A stretch of DNA of 64,000 nucleotides from Chitinophaga pollutisoli (GCF_038396755.1 NZ_CP149822.1:5052001-5116000), one strand, 5' to 3'; positions 32,076 to 42,475 are shown, counted from the first letter of the stretch. Notes: generated from the letters alone by a model not told the origin. Made by a program: numbers and translations.

Positions 32076-34301
32076 TTAGAATTTCACTGCGGCTACTTCC
32101 TTGGCAGGCGCTTCGGGAGCCGGCTTTTGTTTGGCAACCGGTGGTTCCTGCTTGTGCACGTGGATTTCGGCCAGGGTAGGAGCAATTACCAGCGAAACGA
32201 TCGACATCAGTTTGATGAGGATGTTCATGGACGGGCCGGAGGTGTCTTTGAAAGGATCGCCTACGGTGTCGCCGGTTACGGAAGCCTTGTGCGGCTCGGA
32301 TTTCTTGTAATAAGTTTCACCGTTGATCTCTACGCCTTTCTCGAAAGATTTCTTGGCATTGTCCCAGGCGCCGCCGGCGTTGTTTTGGAACATGCCCATG
32401 AGCACGCCGCTCACGGTGGCGCCTGCGAGGAAACCGCCGAGCACTTCAGGTCCGAAGATGAAGCCGATAATGAGGGGGGATGCGAGCGCAATGGCTCCGG
32501 GAAGCATCATTTTACGAATAGAAGCCTCAGTGGAAATGGCTACGCATTTGTCGTATTCCGGTTTGCCGGTGCCTTCCATGATTCCGGGAATGGTGCGGAA
32601 CTGGCGGCGTACTTCTTCCACCATCGACATCGCCGCTTCGCCTACCGCGCGGATGGCGAGGGAAGAGAAGATGAAGGGGATCATCGCGCCGATGAACAGG
32701 CCGGCAAGTACGTCGGCTTTATAAATATCGATACCGGAAATGCCCGCTACGCCTACGAAAGCGGCGAAGAGCGCCAGTGCGGTGAGTGCCGCGGAAGCGA
32801 TGGCGAAACCTTTACCGGTAGCGGCCGTGGTGTTGCCTACCGCGTCGAGGATGTCGGTTTTTTCACGAACGTCTTTCGGCAGTTCGCTCATCTCAGCGAT
32901 ACCGCCCGCATTGTCGGCGATGGGGCCGAAGGCGTCAATGGCCAGTTGCATGGCCGTGGTGGCCATCATGCCCGCTGCCGCGATCGCAACACCATATAAG
33001 CCGGCGCAGGCGTAGGAACCGTAGATACCGGCCGCCAGCACGATGATGGGGAGGAGGGTGGATTCCATCCCAACGGCCAAACCGCCGATCACATTCGTTG
33101 CGTGGCCGGTGGAAGACTGGCGGATGATGGACATCACGGGGCGCTTGCCCATCGCGGTATAGTATTCGGTAATGATGCTCATGAGCGTACCCACAGCCAG
33201 TCCTACGAAGATCGCGCCCAGCACGCCGTTCTGCGTAATGGCGATAGCGCCTTCACGGAGTGCGTCGCCGCCGATCCAGTCGCGTTGCAGGTAGAAAGGC
33301 TCGGCGGGCAGGATCCAGTATACGAGGCCCACGCAAGCGATCGCCGTCAGTACAATGGAGCCCCAGTTACCCATATTGAGCGCTTTCTGTACGGCGCTGG
33401 TGCTAAGACCGGCGCTGTCGCTGATGCGCACAAAGAAGGTGGCGAGAATGCTGAAGATGATGCCCATTCCGGCGATTACCATGGGGAGCAGGATGGGAGA
33501 CAGGCCGCCGAAGTTGTCGGCCGTGCGCGCCTCGCTGCCCAGCACCATCGTGGCAAGCACGGTGGCTACGTAGGAACCGAAGAGGTCGGCGCCCATACCG
33601 GCTACGTCGCCCACGTTGTCGCCCACGTTATCGGCGATGGTGGCGGGGTTGCGCGGATCGTCTTCCGGAATGCCGGCTTCCACTTTACCCACGAGGTCGG
33701 CGCCTACGTCGGCCGCTTTGGTATAAATACCGCCACCCACACGGGCGAACAGCGCGATGCTTTCCGCGCCGAGCGAGAAACCGGTGAGTACTTCAATGGT
33801 TTTTACCATTTCGGCCGTATTGGCTTCCGCGCCGAAATAAGCTTTGAGGATGATGAACAACCCGCCGAGCCCCAGCACGGCCAGGCCCGCCACGCCCATG
33901 CCCATCACGGAGCCGCCGGTGAAGGAAACCTTCAGGGCTTTGGAGAGCGAGGTGCGCGCCGCCTGCGCGGTACGTACATTGGCTTTGGTGGCGATTCTCA
34001 TACCGATGAAACCGGCCGTCGCGGAGAAAATGGCGCCAATGATAAACGCCAGCGCGATCGTCCAGTCCGAGTTTTCATGCGAAAAACCCATGTAGCCCAA
34101 TAAAAGGGCCGCTATGATCACAAAATAGGTGAGGATCTTGTACTCAGCTTTCAAGAAGGCCATGGCGCCTTCCGCTATATGCCTGGCAATGTCCTGCATC
34201 CGCTCGTTTCCTGCATCCTGACGGGAAACCCAGGCGCTCTGTACCGCGGTAAATAATAGTGCAATCAGTCCGAACAGTGGAATAATGTAAGCTATACTCA
34301 T
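32076..34301 (-). CDS. hppA: Membrane-bound ion-pumping pyrophosphatase
   Basis: A 741-residue protein with about 16 membrane helices. The pyrophosphate-binding signature is [20 protein letters not shown], followed by [20 protein letters not shown]. The second acidic cluster lies near the C-terminus ([17 protein letters not shown] and [15 protein letters not shown]). It couples PPi hydrolysis to H+ or Na+ transport across the inner membrane. The position that separates subfamilies reads [11 protein letters not shown], with Ala rather than Lys, which indicates the K+-dependent type. Whether it pumps H+ or Na+ cannot be read. The gene is monocistronic. Confidence 0.96.
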   Translation of the reverse strand: MSIAYIIPLFGLIALLFTAVQSAWVSRQDAGNERMQDIARHIAEGAMAFLKAEYKILTYFVIIAALLLGYMGFSHENSDWTIALAFIIGAIFSATAGFIGMRIATKANVRTAQAARTSLSKALKVSFTGGSVMGMGVAGLAVLGLGGLFIILKAYFGAEANTAEMVKTIEVLTGFSLGAESIALFARVGGGIYTKAADVGADLVGKVEAGIPEDDPRNPATIADNVGDNVGDVAGMGADLFGSYVATVLATMVLGSEARTADNFGGLSPILLPMVIAGMGIIFSILATFFVRISDSAGLSTSAVQKALNMGNWGSIVLTAIACVGLVYWILPAEPFYLQRDWIGGDALREGAIAITQNGVLGAIFVGLAVGTLMSIITEYYTAMGKRPVMSIIRQSSTGHATNVIGGLAVGMESTLLPIIVLAAGIYGSYACAGLYGVAIAAAGMMATTAMQLAIDAFGPIADNAGGIAEMSELPKDVREKTDILDAVGNTTAATGKGFAIASAALTALALFAAFVGVAGISGIDIYKADVLAGLFIGAMIPFIFSSLAIRAVGEAAMSMVEEVRRQFRTIPGIMEGTGKPEYDKCVAISTEASIRKMMLPGAIALASPLIIGFIFGPEVLGGFLAGATVSGVLMGMFQNNAGGAWDNAKKSFEKGVEINGETYYKKSEPHKASVTGDTVGDPFKDTSGPSMNILIKLMSIVSLVIAPTLAEIHVHKQEPPVAKQKPAPEAPAKEVAAVKF

Positions 34302-34425
34302 ACTCTTTTAATCCATTTTAAAATTTCAAGGCTTTAGATTATGATTTTCAAGGTTGACGAAGATAATGTATTAGAATTTATTTTACTAGTCGTCCTATAT
34401 ATTTAGTATAAGTGTAATATGGACG

Positions 34426-35937
34426 CTACTGTTGTATTTCCGCATAAGCGTTGGCGAGGTAATCGACGATATCGGAAGCGATGAGGGATTCGGGGGAGAT
34501 GGCTGCGGCCAGGTCACCGGCTTTTCCGTGGAGCCAGGCGCCGAGGATCAGCGCGGCTTTAGGGCCGTACCCCTGGGCCAGGAGCCCCGTCAGTATTCCG
34601 GTGAGTACGTCGCCGCTGCCGGCGGTCGCCATGCCTGGGTTCCCCGTGGGATTGAAAAATACCGACCCGTCCGGACAAGCCATCGCTGTGAACCGCCCCT
34701 TCAGCAAAATATACCACTGCCATTCCTTCGCTTTGGCGCGGAGCAGAGCCAGCCGTTCAAAATGATCTCCGGCCGCCCCGAAAAGCCTTTCAAACTCTTT
34801 CGGATGGGGGGTGAGGATGCTGAGCTTCGGCACCAGCGGCATTAAAGACGGCCATTTGGACAAGATATTGAGTGCGTCGGCATCCAGCACCAATGGCCCC
34901 TGCCAGTGGCCCAGCAGGCGTTCGAAGGCTTTGGCGGTGGAAGGGTCCGTCCCGATGCCTGGCCCGATCCCGATCACGTCGTAATCCGGCGCGCGGCGCA
35001 GGCGGAAAGGCTCGTCGAAATGTGCGGAATGCGATGCCAGTTCCTCCGTTTCGCACATGGCCTCGGGGAACGCCGTTTGCATAATTTCATAGCCGCAACG
35101 CGGAATATGTACCGTCAGCAAGCCTGCGCCTGCACGCATCACAGCACGGGCTGCCAGCACCGCTGCGCCCATCTTGCCATAACTTCCCGCCACCAGCAGC
35201 GCATGGCCGTAAGTGCCTTTGTGCGCGAAGGGATCCCTCGGCCGGTAAACCGTCCGGATCATCTCCATATCCGTCAGATGGAATTCCGTTTGCACCGCCG
35301 CTGTATACGCCGGGTGCAGGCCGATGGGCATCAACACCGTTTCCCCGGCGAACCCGCCGTTCTCCGGCAGCAACAGCGCAAGTTTCCAGTATTCGAATGT
35401 GATGGTATAACGGGCATGAACGCACGCATGGCCTTTGGAACTTTGATCCGCCATCAGCCCGGAAGGCATATCGATCGCGATGATCTCCTGCCGACCGCGC
35501 TGGTCGTTGATCTGGTGGATGATCCCCGCCACCCAGCCGTCCAGCGGGCGGTTGAGGCCCGTCCCGAAAAGCGCGTCGATGATCACGCCGGGTTCTTCCA
35601 TGTGCGGGAAATCCGCAGGGGCATTAATCTTTTGTAAAAAGGGAACGCGCGCCTGGTTGGCGAGGTTGTCGGGTGAAACATTCCCCGCCGCCACGAGCCA
35701 CGCTTGCACGGCAAAACCATTCTCCGCCAGCAGCCGGGCGATCACGAGCCCGTCGCCGCCATTATTCCCCGGCCCGCAGAAAATATAGAAAGGGCGGGAG
35801 CTGCCCGCATACCTGCGCAAGATCCAGTCCGCACACGCCGCCGCCGCGCGCTCCATGAGCAGCAGTCCCGAAACGGGCTCATGTGCGATCGTGTAAGCGT
35901 CGGCTTCACGGATTTGCGGGGCGGATAAGATTTTCAT
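34426..35937 (-). CDS. nnr: Bifunctional NAD(P)H-hydrate epimerase/ADP-dependent dehydratase
   Basis: A 503-residue two-domain repair enzyme. The N-terminal epimerase (YjeF_N) has FYIFCGPGNNGGDGLVIARL and IIDALFGTGLNRPLDG. The C-terminal ribokinase-like dehydratase has HKGTYGHALLVAGSYGKMGA, LVLDADALNIL, LTPHPKEFERLFG and GNPGMATAGSGDVLTGILTG. Together they convert damaged S- and R-NAD(P)HX back to NAD(P)H using ADP. ATG 35937 (MKILSAPQIREADAYT) is preferred to a TTG three codons upstream. It begins just after the terminator of the preceding gene. Confidence 0.95.
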   Translation of the reverse strand: MKILSAPQIREADAYTIAHEPVSGLLLMERAAAACADWILRRYAGSSRPFYIFCGPGNNGGDGLVIARLLAENGFAVQAWLVAAGNVSPDNLANQARVPFLQKINAPADFPHMEEPGVIIDALFGTGLNRPLDGWVAGIIHQINDQRGRQEIIAIDMPSGLMADQSSKGHACVHARYTITFEYWKLALLLPENGGFAGETVLMPIGLHPAYTAAVQTEFHLTDMEMIRTVYRPRDPFAHKGTYGHALLVAGSYGKMGAAVLAARAVMRAGAGLLTVHIPRCGYEIMQTAFPEAMCETEELASHSAHFDEPFRLRRAPDYDVIGIGPGIGTDPSTAKAFERLLGHWQGPLVLDADALNILSKWPSLMPLVPKLSILTPHPKEFERLFGAAGDHFERLALLRAKAKEWQWYILLKGRFTAMACPDGSVFFNPTGNPGMATAGSGDVLTGILTGLLAQGYGPKAALILGAWLHGKAGDLAAAISPESLIASDIVDYLANAYAEIQQ

Positions 35938-35952
35938 ATCCACCAAGATAAC

Positions 35953-35987
35953 AAAAAAAAGCGGCTGCCCCTTGCCGGAGCAGCCGC
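35953..35987 (-). terminator. Terminator after the small barrel-protein gene
   Basis: Stem GCGGCTGC(C/T)CC with its complement (35961-35971 with 35977-35987), followed on the reverse strand by eight T (35953-35960). Confidence 0.88.
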
Positions 35988-36009
35988 CTGGTGATTTGCG
36001 GGTGAACTT

Positions 36010-36546
36010 TTAGAATGTATAACGTGCGGAAACGCCGCCGATCTGTTCGCCGATAAAGTCGTTGTAACCGTTGAAGTTAACGTACGGTTTCAGGTCGGCG
36101 CTCAGATTCAGGGGAATATTCTTGAAAGTATATTCCACGCCGAAGATACCATCCAGGCCTGCAACGGCTTTGGTGGTGCGGTCGCGCCTGCGGCCGTTGT
36201 CCCATTCATAAGCGCGCCAGAGGCCGAGATGTGCGCCGCCGCCGGCGTACATGTTCCATTCGGATTTACCGAACACGTTCCAATGATACTCGTAAAGACC
36301 GGTGAAGGTTACGTTGGTGGGCTCGTCGTTTCCATTGAAGTAATGGCTGACAATGCCTTCGATGGCATGCGGCCCTTTCAGGAAATGCTTTACGGTGAAG
36401 CCCACGAGCCAGGGGTTCAGCCTGACGCCCAGCGCGGTGTTGTAGTCGGCCGGATTGCCGCCGCCGCTGCTTCTGCGTTGTGCGTTTGCCTGGAAGGTTG
36501 TCATCATCAGTGAAAGTACTCCGAAGAGCAACAGAATCCTTTTCAT
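36010..36546 (-). CDS. Small outer membrane beta-barrel protein (paralogue 1)
   Basis: A 178-residue exported protein with a signal peptide cleaved near QANAQ. The mature part has eight or so amphipathic strands with the core WNMYAGGGAHLGLWRAY, then GLDGIFGVEYTFKNIPLNLS and a C-terminal Phe (GGVSARYTF). The next gene upstream encodes a paralogue with the same WYAGGGAHLG and FGPIPLNLSLDWKP pattern, so this is a tandem duplication. Function unknown; OmpA-like or OmpW-like small barrels are the nearest type. Confidence 0.75.
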   Translation of the reverse strand: MKRILLLFGVLSLMMTTFQANAQRRSSGGGNPADYNTALGVRLNPWLVGFTVKHFLKGPHAIEGIVSHYFNGNDEPTNVTFTGLYEYHWNVFGKSEWNMYAGGGAHLGLWRAYEWDNGRRRDRTTKAVAGLDGIFGVEYTFKNIPLNLSADLKPYVNFNGYNDFIGEQIGGVSARYTF

Positions 36547-36584
36547 ATGTGCATTTTAGATTAAACGGTGGTGTATGGATGGAT

Positions 36585-37055
36585 TTATTTCTTGCTGCCG
36601 AAAATGTAACGTGCCGATACCGCGAAATCCGCCAAATCGGAAGATTCGCCGAAATGCACTGCGGGCTTCCAGTCGAGGCTGAGGTTGAGGGGGATGGGGC
36701 CGAAATTGTAATTGAGCCCCGCCACACCGTCCACTCCCGCCAGAAATCGCCAGGAGCCGTCGATATCCCTGGTGCCCAGGTGCGCCCCGCCGCCTGCATA
36801 CCACCCGAATCCGGGAATGGTAAGGGCCGACAGGTCGAAATGATATTGATACAGCGCCGTCACGGAAAACGTCCGGTTATATAACCCGACGATCCCTTCC
36901 ACAGCGGATTTGTCCGCGAAAAAATACCGGACTGTAACACCGAGCGGAAGGCCCATTCTTACACCGGCTTCTTTTTGTCCTTTGAGCGACTGCTGCGCAC
37001 TGGCGCTGCCTGCCAGGCATAGCAGGATCATGGCATAGATGAAACGGTTCTTCAT
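36585..37055 (-). CDS. Small outer membrane beta-barrel protein (paralogue 2)
   Basis: A 156-residue exported protein. ATG 37055 (MKNRFIYAMILLCLAGSASA) gives a signal peptide; the frame is open to 37121, but that part is not signal-like. It shares GWYAGGGAHLG, AGVDGVAGLNYNFGPIPLNL and DFAVSARYIF with the next gene, 38 bases downstream. The C-terminus GSKK follows the last strand, unlike its paralogue, which ends in Phe. Function unknown. Confidence 0.75.
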   Translation of the reverse strand: MKNRFIYAMILLCLAGSASAQQSLKGQKEAGVRMGLPLGVTVRYFFADKSAVEGIVGLYNRTFSVTALYQYHFDLSALTIPGFGWYAGGGAHLGTRDIDGSWRFLAGVDGVAGLNYNFGPIPLNLSLDWKPAVHFGESSDLADFAVSARYIFGSKK

Positions 37056-37142
37056 GCAGTAAAACATTTGCAATAACAATGCCAAAGGCGGACAGGGGAA
37101 TAAGGCAACACGGGTTGCCACATAAACGGTGCGGCGAAGGAT

Positions 37143-38315
37143 TTATTTTAAACGTTTCAAAAAGATAAATCCGGCTACGGAAGCGATCAGCGAGGCGAGT
37201 ATCACCGACATGATGGATACAACCTGGATATCCGCTTCATTAAATGCGAGCGAAGCGATGAAAATGCTCATCGTAAACCCGATTCCGGCGATCATGCCCA
37301 CGCCCCAGAGTTGCTTCCAGCTGGTTTGGTCGGGCTTGCTGGCGATACGCAGCTTCACCGCCAGGAAGCTCATGCCGAAAATGCCCAGCGGCTTGCCCAG
37401 CACCAATCCCGCGATAATACCGTAGCTCACGGTATGCGAGAAGGCGGATATCAAATCGTTGGGAAAAATGATCGCCGTATTGGCCAGCGCGAATAACGGC
37501 ATGATGATGAAATTCACCGGGTCGTGCAGGTTATGTTCCAGCATGGAGATCTTGCTCATCGGGATGCAGAACGCCAGCGCAACGCCCGCGATCGTGGCAT
37601 GGATCCCCGAATTGAAAACGCAGTACCACAGCACGACGCCGGGCACGATATAGAAAATAAGATGCTTTACTTTCAACAAGTTGAACACTGCCAGCAAAGC
37701 GATGATCCCTGCGCCAGCGAGCAGGTACGTGGTATGCAGCTCGTCGGTATAAAAAATGGCGATCGTCAGGATCGCGCCGAGGTCGTCGATGATGGCGAGG
37801 GCGGTCAGGAAGATCTTCAGGGGCAGGGGCACGCGGTTGCCTAGCAGCGACAGCACACCGAGTGAAAAGGCGATGTCAGTGGCCATGGGGATGCCCCAGC
37901 CATGATTGTAGTCGGTCTGGCTATTGAACAGGGCATAAATCAGCGCGGGCGCAACCATCCCGCCAACCGCCGCCAATACCGGCAGGATCGATTTGCGTAT
38001 AGAAGCGAGCTCCCCGGAAATGAGCTCCCTCTTTATTTCCATGCCCACCAGGAAGAAAAATAGCACCATCAGCCCGTCGTTGATCCACAACAGCCAGGAG
38101 TTGGGCAGGTGCAAGCCGTTCCACTCAAGATGGTGGCCGGTTTGCGGGTCGAAAAGATTGGAAAAGAAAGTGGTATATCCTGTTCCCCATGCGGAGTTTG
38201 CCAAAATCATGGACACTACCGTGCAAACGATGAGTACAATGCCGACGGCGCGGCTGTCATGCAAAAATTGCCAGATAGGCGATAGTAAACGGTCCTTAAT
38301 GGAGAATAGCTTCAT
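37143..38315 (-). CDS. nhaA: Na+/H+ antiporter NhaA
   Basis: A 390-residue inner-membrane antiporter with about 12 helices. Motifs: NDGLMVLFFFLVGMEIKREL, PMATDIAFSLGVLSLLG (transport-site Asp of the TDIAF motif), TALAIIDDLGAILTIAIFY (the paired Asp-Asp) and HATIAGVALAFCIPM. It exports Na+ or Li+ in exchange for H+. It starts 22 bases after ostA ends, so it is probably the last gene of the amidase-mlaD-ostA unit. Confidence 0.97.
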   Translation of the reverse strand: MKLFSIKDRLLSPIWQFLHDSRAVGIVLIVCTVVSMILANSAWGTGYTTFFSNLFDPQTGHHLEWNGLHLPNSWLLWINDGLMVLFFFLVGMEIKRELISGELASIRKSILPVLAAVGGMVAPALIYALFNSQTDYNHGWGIPMATDIAFSLGVLSLLGNRVPLPLKIFLTALAIIDDLGAILTIAIFYTDELHTTYLLAGAGIIALLAVFNLLKVKHLIFYIVPGVVLWYCVFNSGIHATIAGVALAFCIPMSKISMLEHNLHDPVNFIIMPLFALANTAIIFPNDLISAFSHTVSYGIIAGLVLGKPLGIFGMSFLAVKLRIASKPDQTSWKQLWGVGMIAGIGFTMSIFIASLAFNEADIQVVSIMSVILASLIASVAGFIFLKRLK

Positions 38316-38337
38316 CAGTTGGTATTAGGTGAAAAAA

Positions 38338-39984
38338 TTACTGTCCGAGCAGTTCATATTTGGATTTGGGCCTGCGGCCAACTTCCCAGCGGAATCCCTT
38401 CAGCTTTTTTTCTTCCTGCGGGATCTGGGATAAGGGATACATCGTTCCTTCGGGTTCTTTCACAAAAACGATCCTTTCGAGCTCGCCTTTCTCGAAATAA
38501 ACGCGGGTATTGGCCGTCAACAGTTTATTCACGGAAATGAAAGCACTGTCGTCGTCCTGCACGTAGTATACGTTTTCGGAGTTACCGTTGACGTACATGG
38601 AATCCAGCTTTTCTTCCCCGAAATAACCGAGAATGGTGTTGCCTTTGATCTGGTTGAACATATCTGGCCCCACTTCATTGATGATCATGGCGTTATTGTC
38701 GAGCAGGAGGCGGTCGGCCTTGCGGTTTTTGGTAAACAGGAAAATCGTGTCGCCGATCAGTTGGTTGCTGTTGGCCCACAATACGGGATCGCGGTAAAGC
38801 CGGAACGTGGAATCGACGCCGGAATAGTACAGGCTGTCGCACACACCCTGCAGCGAGTCGGAGAATATTTTCACGTTGTGATAGGCGATGATGAACCGCT
38901 TTTCGGTGGTGTCCTGTTGCGTGGTGGTGTCTTTTTTGGCAAGCATACCCAAACTGTCGGTCTGCAGCGCGGCGCTGTCGATTGTTCTGGGAATCACGCC
39001 GGAAAAGAGGGTGTCGCCCCGCACGAACAGGGTATCCGTTTTGCCTTCGATCAGTGTAACGGGCTGCTGGGTGGCCAGCACCGTTTTCTGTTGCTGGTTG
39101 ATGATGCCGTAATTGGCCAGCACGGCTATTTTCTGGGCGGTGTCGCGCCAGATCATATTACCCGTGGCGATCGATATGCCGGTCGCTTTATCGGTCTGGA
39201 TCTCGTTGGCCGTGAAGGTATTGGTGCTGTCTTCAATCACGGGGCGCTGGCTAAATTGGCCGTAACCCTGGTCGGTATTGTAATAACCGTCGGTCACGTA
39301 CATGGTCATTTTGCCGTCGTTGATCGTCGTCGGCGCCATGATGGTCGCGATTTTGGTTTCGGTGTTGTACATGAGCGTGTCGGTACCGAGCGTAAACCCG
39401 GGATCGATCACCACGACTTCTTTCTTGAAATACACGTCCTTCGTTTCCCCGTAATAGATCCCTTCGCGGCTCGTGAGCACGGTGGAATCGTTGACGAGTT
39501 TGCCGCCGAGGTTGTACGTCCCGATTTTGCTGTTCAGTTCGTAATTGATGGCGGGGGAGGTGAGGACGATTTTGTTATCCGTCAGTTTGGCGTTGCCGGT
39601 GAGCATGGCCCTGCGCTCTGTTCCGTAGTAGGTCAACACATCGGAATACGTATGCACGCTGTCGGCCTGGTTGAGGTGGACGCGCCCCCACGCATAAATG
39701 ATGTTTTTGCTTTTATCGAGCATGGCGGAGTCGCAATTCAGCAGGCTGGTGCCCTGCCGGAATTCCACGTCGCCCACGAAGCGTTGTACCTCGCTGGAAT
39801 CGGTCCGGAGATTGACAAAGCTTTTCGCTCTGTTCAGATGGATCAGTTTGGATGTATCTTCCTGATAGTGCGCCTGGTACCGGCCCGGCGAAGTTTCGGG
39901 CGAGGTGATGGCCCCGGCCGCGCCTATTCCGCCGATGAGAACGAGGCCTGGTATCGTAAGTTTGAACATTTTCGCTGGTATCAT
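38338..39984 (-). CDS. OstA/LptA-like envelope protein
   Basis: A 548-residue exported protein with an N-terminal hydrophobic segment (LTIPGLVLIGGIGAAG). Tandem OstA-like beta-jellyroll stretches follow (FVGDVEFRQGTSLLNCDSAM, IYAWGRVHLNQADSVHTYSD, MLTGNAKLTDNKIVLTSPA). Such proteins bridge LPS across the periplasm to LptD. It overlaps the MlaD-like gene by four bases. The LptD gene lies about 2.5 kb away on the other strand, so the cluster is a lipid-transport locus. It is longer than LptA (about 180 residues), as is usual in Bacteroidota. Confidence 0.87.
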   Translation of the reverse strand: MIPAKMFKLTIPGLVLIGGIGAAGAITSPETSPGRYQAHYQEDTSKLIHLNRAKSFVNLRTDSSEVQRFVGDVEFRQGTSLLNCDSAMLDKSKNIIYAWGRVHLNQADSVHTYSDVLTYYGTERRAMLTGNAKLTDNKIVLTSPAINYELNSKIGTYNLGGKLVNDSTVLTSREGIYYGETKDVYFKKEVVVIDPGFTLGTDTLMYNTETKIATIMAPTTINDGKMTMYVTDGYYNTDQGYGQFSQRPVIEDSTNTFTANEIQTDKATGISIATGNMIWRDTAQKIAVLANYGIINQQQKTVLATQQPVTLIEGKTDTLFVRGDTLFSGVIPRTIDSAALQTDSLGMLAKKDTTTQQDTTEKRFIIAYHNVKIFSDSLQGVCDSLYYSGVDSTFRLYRDPVLWANSNQLIGDTIFLFTKNRKADRLLLDNNAMIINEVGPDMFNQIKGNTILGYFGEEKLDSMYVNGNSENVYYVQDDDSAFISVNKLLTANTRVYFEKGELERIVFVKEPEGTMYPLSQIPQEEKKLKGFRWEVGRRPKSKYELLGQ

Positions 39985-40976
39985 TGTGCGGTGGCGGAAT
40001 CGGAAGGAATGGGCACTACCTTGTTTTTTCTGCCGAACACGCTGAGGTGTACGTATCTCCAGGGATTGTACCGCAGGTCTTCCAGGAGCTTGTTGAGGCT
40101 GCCGAGCGAATGCTGGAGGTTGTTGTACACCTGGCGGTCGTTCATGAGGAGGCCCAGCGAACCGTCGGTGCTGCTGATCTTCCCGGCCACTTCGTTCAGC
40201 CTCGAAATGGTGCTGTGCAGCGAGGCCAGGGTGGAATCGATCTGGCCGCCGGCAAGCGAGCCGGATGCCTTGTCGAAATTGGTGAGGATATTGGAAATCT
40301 TGTCGTTATTGTTTTTCAGGTTCGCGGAAACGGCGTTGAAGTTGTCGAACGTACCGGCGATCTTGCCGCCGTCGGCCAGCATGCCGTTGATATTCCGGGT
40401 GGCGTTGTTGAGATTGTTCAGCGTCCCGTTGAGGCCGGCTACCGCCTGGCGGATGTTATGCTTGGTGGTGGTGTCGAACACGGAGTTGACTGTCAGCAGC
40501 AGGGTATCCACGGCGCCGAGGGTGGTCTCCAGTTTCTTGACGAGGGGGGAAAGTTGTTCTTTCAGGGCGTCGGTGATGGAACCGTCGACCGCGGCGTAAA
40601 TGGTGTCCTTGTTTTTGAGGACTTCTTCGGTGTTCCCGAAATCGATCTCCACTTTCCGGGTGCCGAGCAGGTCGGCGCTGATGCGGGCCACGGAGTTTTT
40701 GGGGATTTCGATGTTTTTATTGATTTGCAGGGTAACGAGGATGCGCCCTGCGCGCTGGTCCATCACTTCGAGGCTCTGGACGGTGCCGATCCCCAGGCCG
40801 TTGACCATAACGGCGTTGGAGGGCTGCAGGCCGTTTACCTGCGTATATACAGCGTAGATGGTCTTTTTAGTGGAAAAGAGGCTTCTGCCTTTGAGGATGT
40901 TGAACCCCAGCACAAGCAGCACGATGGCGATCACGGTCAGAATACCTACTTTCGTTTCATTATTAACTTTCAGCAT
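39981..40976 (-). CDS. MlaD family (MCE domain) protein
   Basis: A 331-residue protein with one N-terminal transmembrane helix (VGILTVIAIVLLVLGFNILK). The MCE domain follows (IYAVYTQVNGLQPSNAVMVN, GLGIGTVQSLEV), then a long helical, Asn-rich region (residues 150-300) likely to form a periplasmic needle. MCE proteins carry phospholipids between membranes with an ABC transporter, but the MlaE/MlaF partners are not in the window. It overlaps ostA by four bases and is 102 bases from the amidase. Confidence 0.9.
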   Translation of the reverse strand: MLKVNNETKVGILTVIAIVLLVLGFNILKGRSLFSTKKTIYAVYTQVNGLQPSNAVMVNGLGIGTVQSLEVMDQRAGRILVTLQINKNIEIPKNSVARISADLLGTRKVEIDFGNTEEVLKNKDTIYAAVDGSITDALKEQLSPLVKKLETTLGAVDTLLLTVNSVFDTTTKHNIRQAVAGLNGTLNNLNNATRNINGMLADGGKIAGTFDNFNAVSANLKNNNDKISNILTNFDKASGSLAGGQIDSTLASLHSTISRLNEVAGKISSTDGSLGLLMNDRQVYNNLQHSLGSLNKLLEDLRYNPWRYVHLSVFGRKNKVVPIPSDSATAQ

Positions 40977-41078
40977 CGGGTAGAATTAGTTCGTTTGCAA
41001 AAATAGTTAAAACAATCGTGCGTCAGTCGTAGGTAGCAGAATTAATGCAAAAGGCGGGCCAGATGGGGGGCGAAGGGG

Positions 41079-42350
41079 TCAGTCGATGCGCTCACCATTC
41101 CGGTAGGTGAGCACGAATGCGTCTTTGAATCCGTTTTTCCGGGCTTTGTACAGGGCGGCGTTGGCTTCCGCCTCGGTGCGGAAGTTGCCCCATATATATT
41201 TATTAATACTTTTCCCTTTCTGACGGAGCGTTTCGCGCTCCACGCCCTTCAGGTTTTTGAACAGCGAGGATTGGGACGTGTACACCTTCTCGGTAGTGAG
41301 CAATTGTACACGATAATCCGTTTTATCGGCATCCGCGGCGGAGGGCCCCCCGGCAGCGGGGGACTCCTGGGCAGGATTTACCCGCGCGGGCGGGGGAGTG
41401 GCGGGCTGGACGGGCTCTTCCTGCCGGGGCGCAATACTGCCCGGTTTGTGCCGTCCTTCCAGTTCTTCTTTATATCTTTTAACCGCACGGGCAATGCAGC
41501 CTGCCATTTCGTGCTGGCCTTCCGACGAATTGAGGTATTTTTCTTCTTCGGGATTGCTGATGAAGCCCAGTTCCACCAGCACGCTGGGCATGGCGGTAGC
41601 ATGCAGCACCAGGATACCCTTCTCGTTGCGCTGGCGGGCGCCGCGGCTGATCCGCCCGGCGTTGGTGAACTCGTCTTCCACGAGGTTCGACAGGCGGAGG
41701 CTCTGGTCGAAGAACGCGTTGCGCAGGGTGTTGAGCATGATGATGGTCTCCGGGTCCTTGGTGTCCATCAACTGCTGCGTTTCCTCGGAATTGGCGTCGA
41801 ACACGATCACGGAGTTGTTCCGGAGGGATTCGGACTTCGCATTGTTCTTGCTGGTGGCCCAAATATAGGTTTCCGTACCTTTGGCGGGGTTGGGGGAAGA
41901 TTGGTAGATGGGCACCTTGCGGGTACGCTTGCGTTTCTTTTTGTCGCGGTAAGTAACGGTTTTATAGCCCACGGTACGTTTGATGTCGGGGGCGGCGTTG
42001 CAGTGTATCGAGATGAAGAGGTCGCCCTTGGCTTCGTTGGCGATGGCGGCTTTGCGGTTCACATCGTCGAAACGGTCGGTTTTACGTGTATACACGATCT
42101 TTACATCGGGGAACATCTCTTCCAGGAGCTTGCCGAGCTTGAGGGCAACATCTAAAGTAATGTCCTTCTCACTCGAAAATTTCCCGGTAGCCCCATGATC
42201 GCTCCCGCCGTGGCCGGCGTCGACTACGATGGTGCGTATAGGTTTATCCTGCACCGGCGGGCCGTAATCCGGTGCAATTTTTGCTTGAATGAAAAAGGTA
42301 TAGAGCAGTCCTATGCCTAATCCTGAAAATAAAACTCTTTTCCAGCGCAT
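41079..42350 (-). CDS. N-acetylmuramoyl-L-alanine amidase with SPOR domain
   Basis: A 423-residue exported enzyme. An N-terminal membrane anchor or signal (LFSGLGIGLLYTFFIQA) is followed by an Amidase_3 catalytic domain: IVVDAGHGGSDHGATGKFSS, then FISIHCNAAP and MPSVLVELGFISNPEEE, with the zinc ligands His, Glu, His and the catalytic Glu. A proline-rich linker leads to a C-terminal SPOR domain (YRVQLLTTEKVYTSQSSLF ... WGNFRTEAEANAAL) that binds denuded septal peptidoglycan. It cleaves the stem peptide from MurNAc during division. It is divergent from lptD. Confidence 0.95.
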   Translation of the reverse strand: MRWKRVLFSGLGIGLLYTFFIQAKIAPDYGPPVQDKPIRTIVVDAGHGGSDHGATGKFSSEKDITLDVALKLGKLLEEMFPDVKIVYTRKTDRFDDVNRKAAIANEAKGDLFISIHCNAAPDIKRTVGYKTVTYRDKKKRKRTRKVPIYQSSPNPAKGTETYIWATSKNNAKSESLRNNSVIVFDANSEETQQLMDTKDPETIIMLNTLRNAFFDQSLRLSNLVEDEFTNAGRISRGARQRNEKGILVLHATAMPSVLVELGFISNPEEEKYLNSSEGQHEMAGCIARAVKRYKEELEGRHKPGSIAPRQEEPVQPATPPPARVNPAQESPAAGGPSAADADKTDYRVQLLTTEKVYTSQSSLFKNLKGVERETLRQKGKSINKYIWGNFRTEAEANAALYKARKNGFKDAFVLTYRNGERID

Positions 42351-42467
42351 GTCAATACTATGTTTTAATGGGTTGAGTCAGTTCCTGTCTTTTAAGGTCC
42401 GTTCCCTGCCGCCGCGCCTACATGCATTTGTCTTTACGACTTGTGTAATAAATTGTATAAAATCATG

Positions 42468-42475
42468 TAGGTTTG
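42468..42475 (+). promoter_or_regulatory. -7 element of the lptD promoter
   Basis: TAGGTTTG fits TAnnTTTG and lies 15 bases before the ATG. The -33 element is not at the usual distance. Confidence 0.5.

Noticed and set aside
38761..40599. 612-codon frame antisense to ostA and mlaD
   Set aside because: It covers two genes with clear domains on the other strand and shows no recognisable domain.
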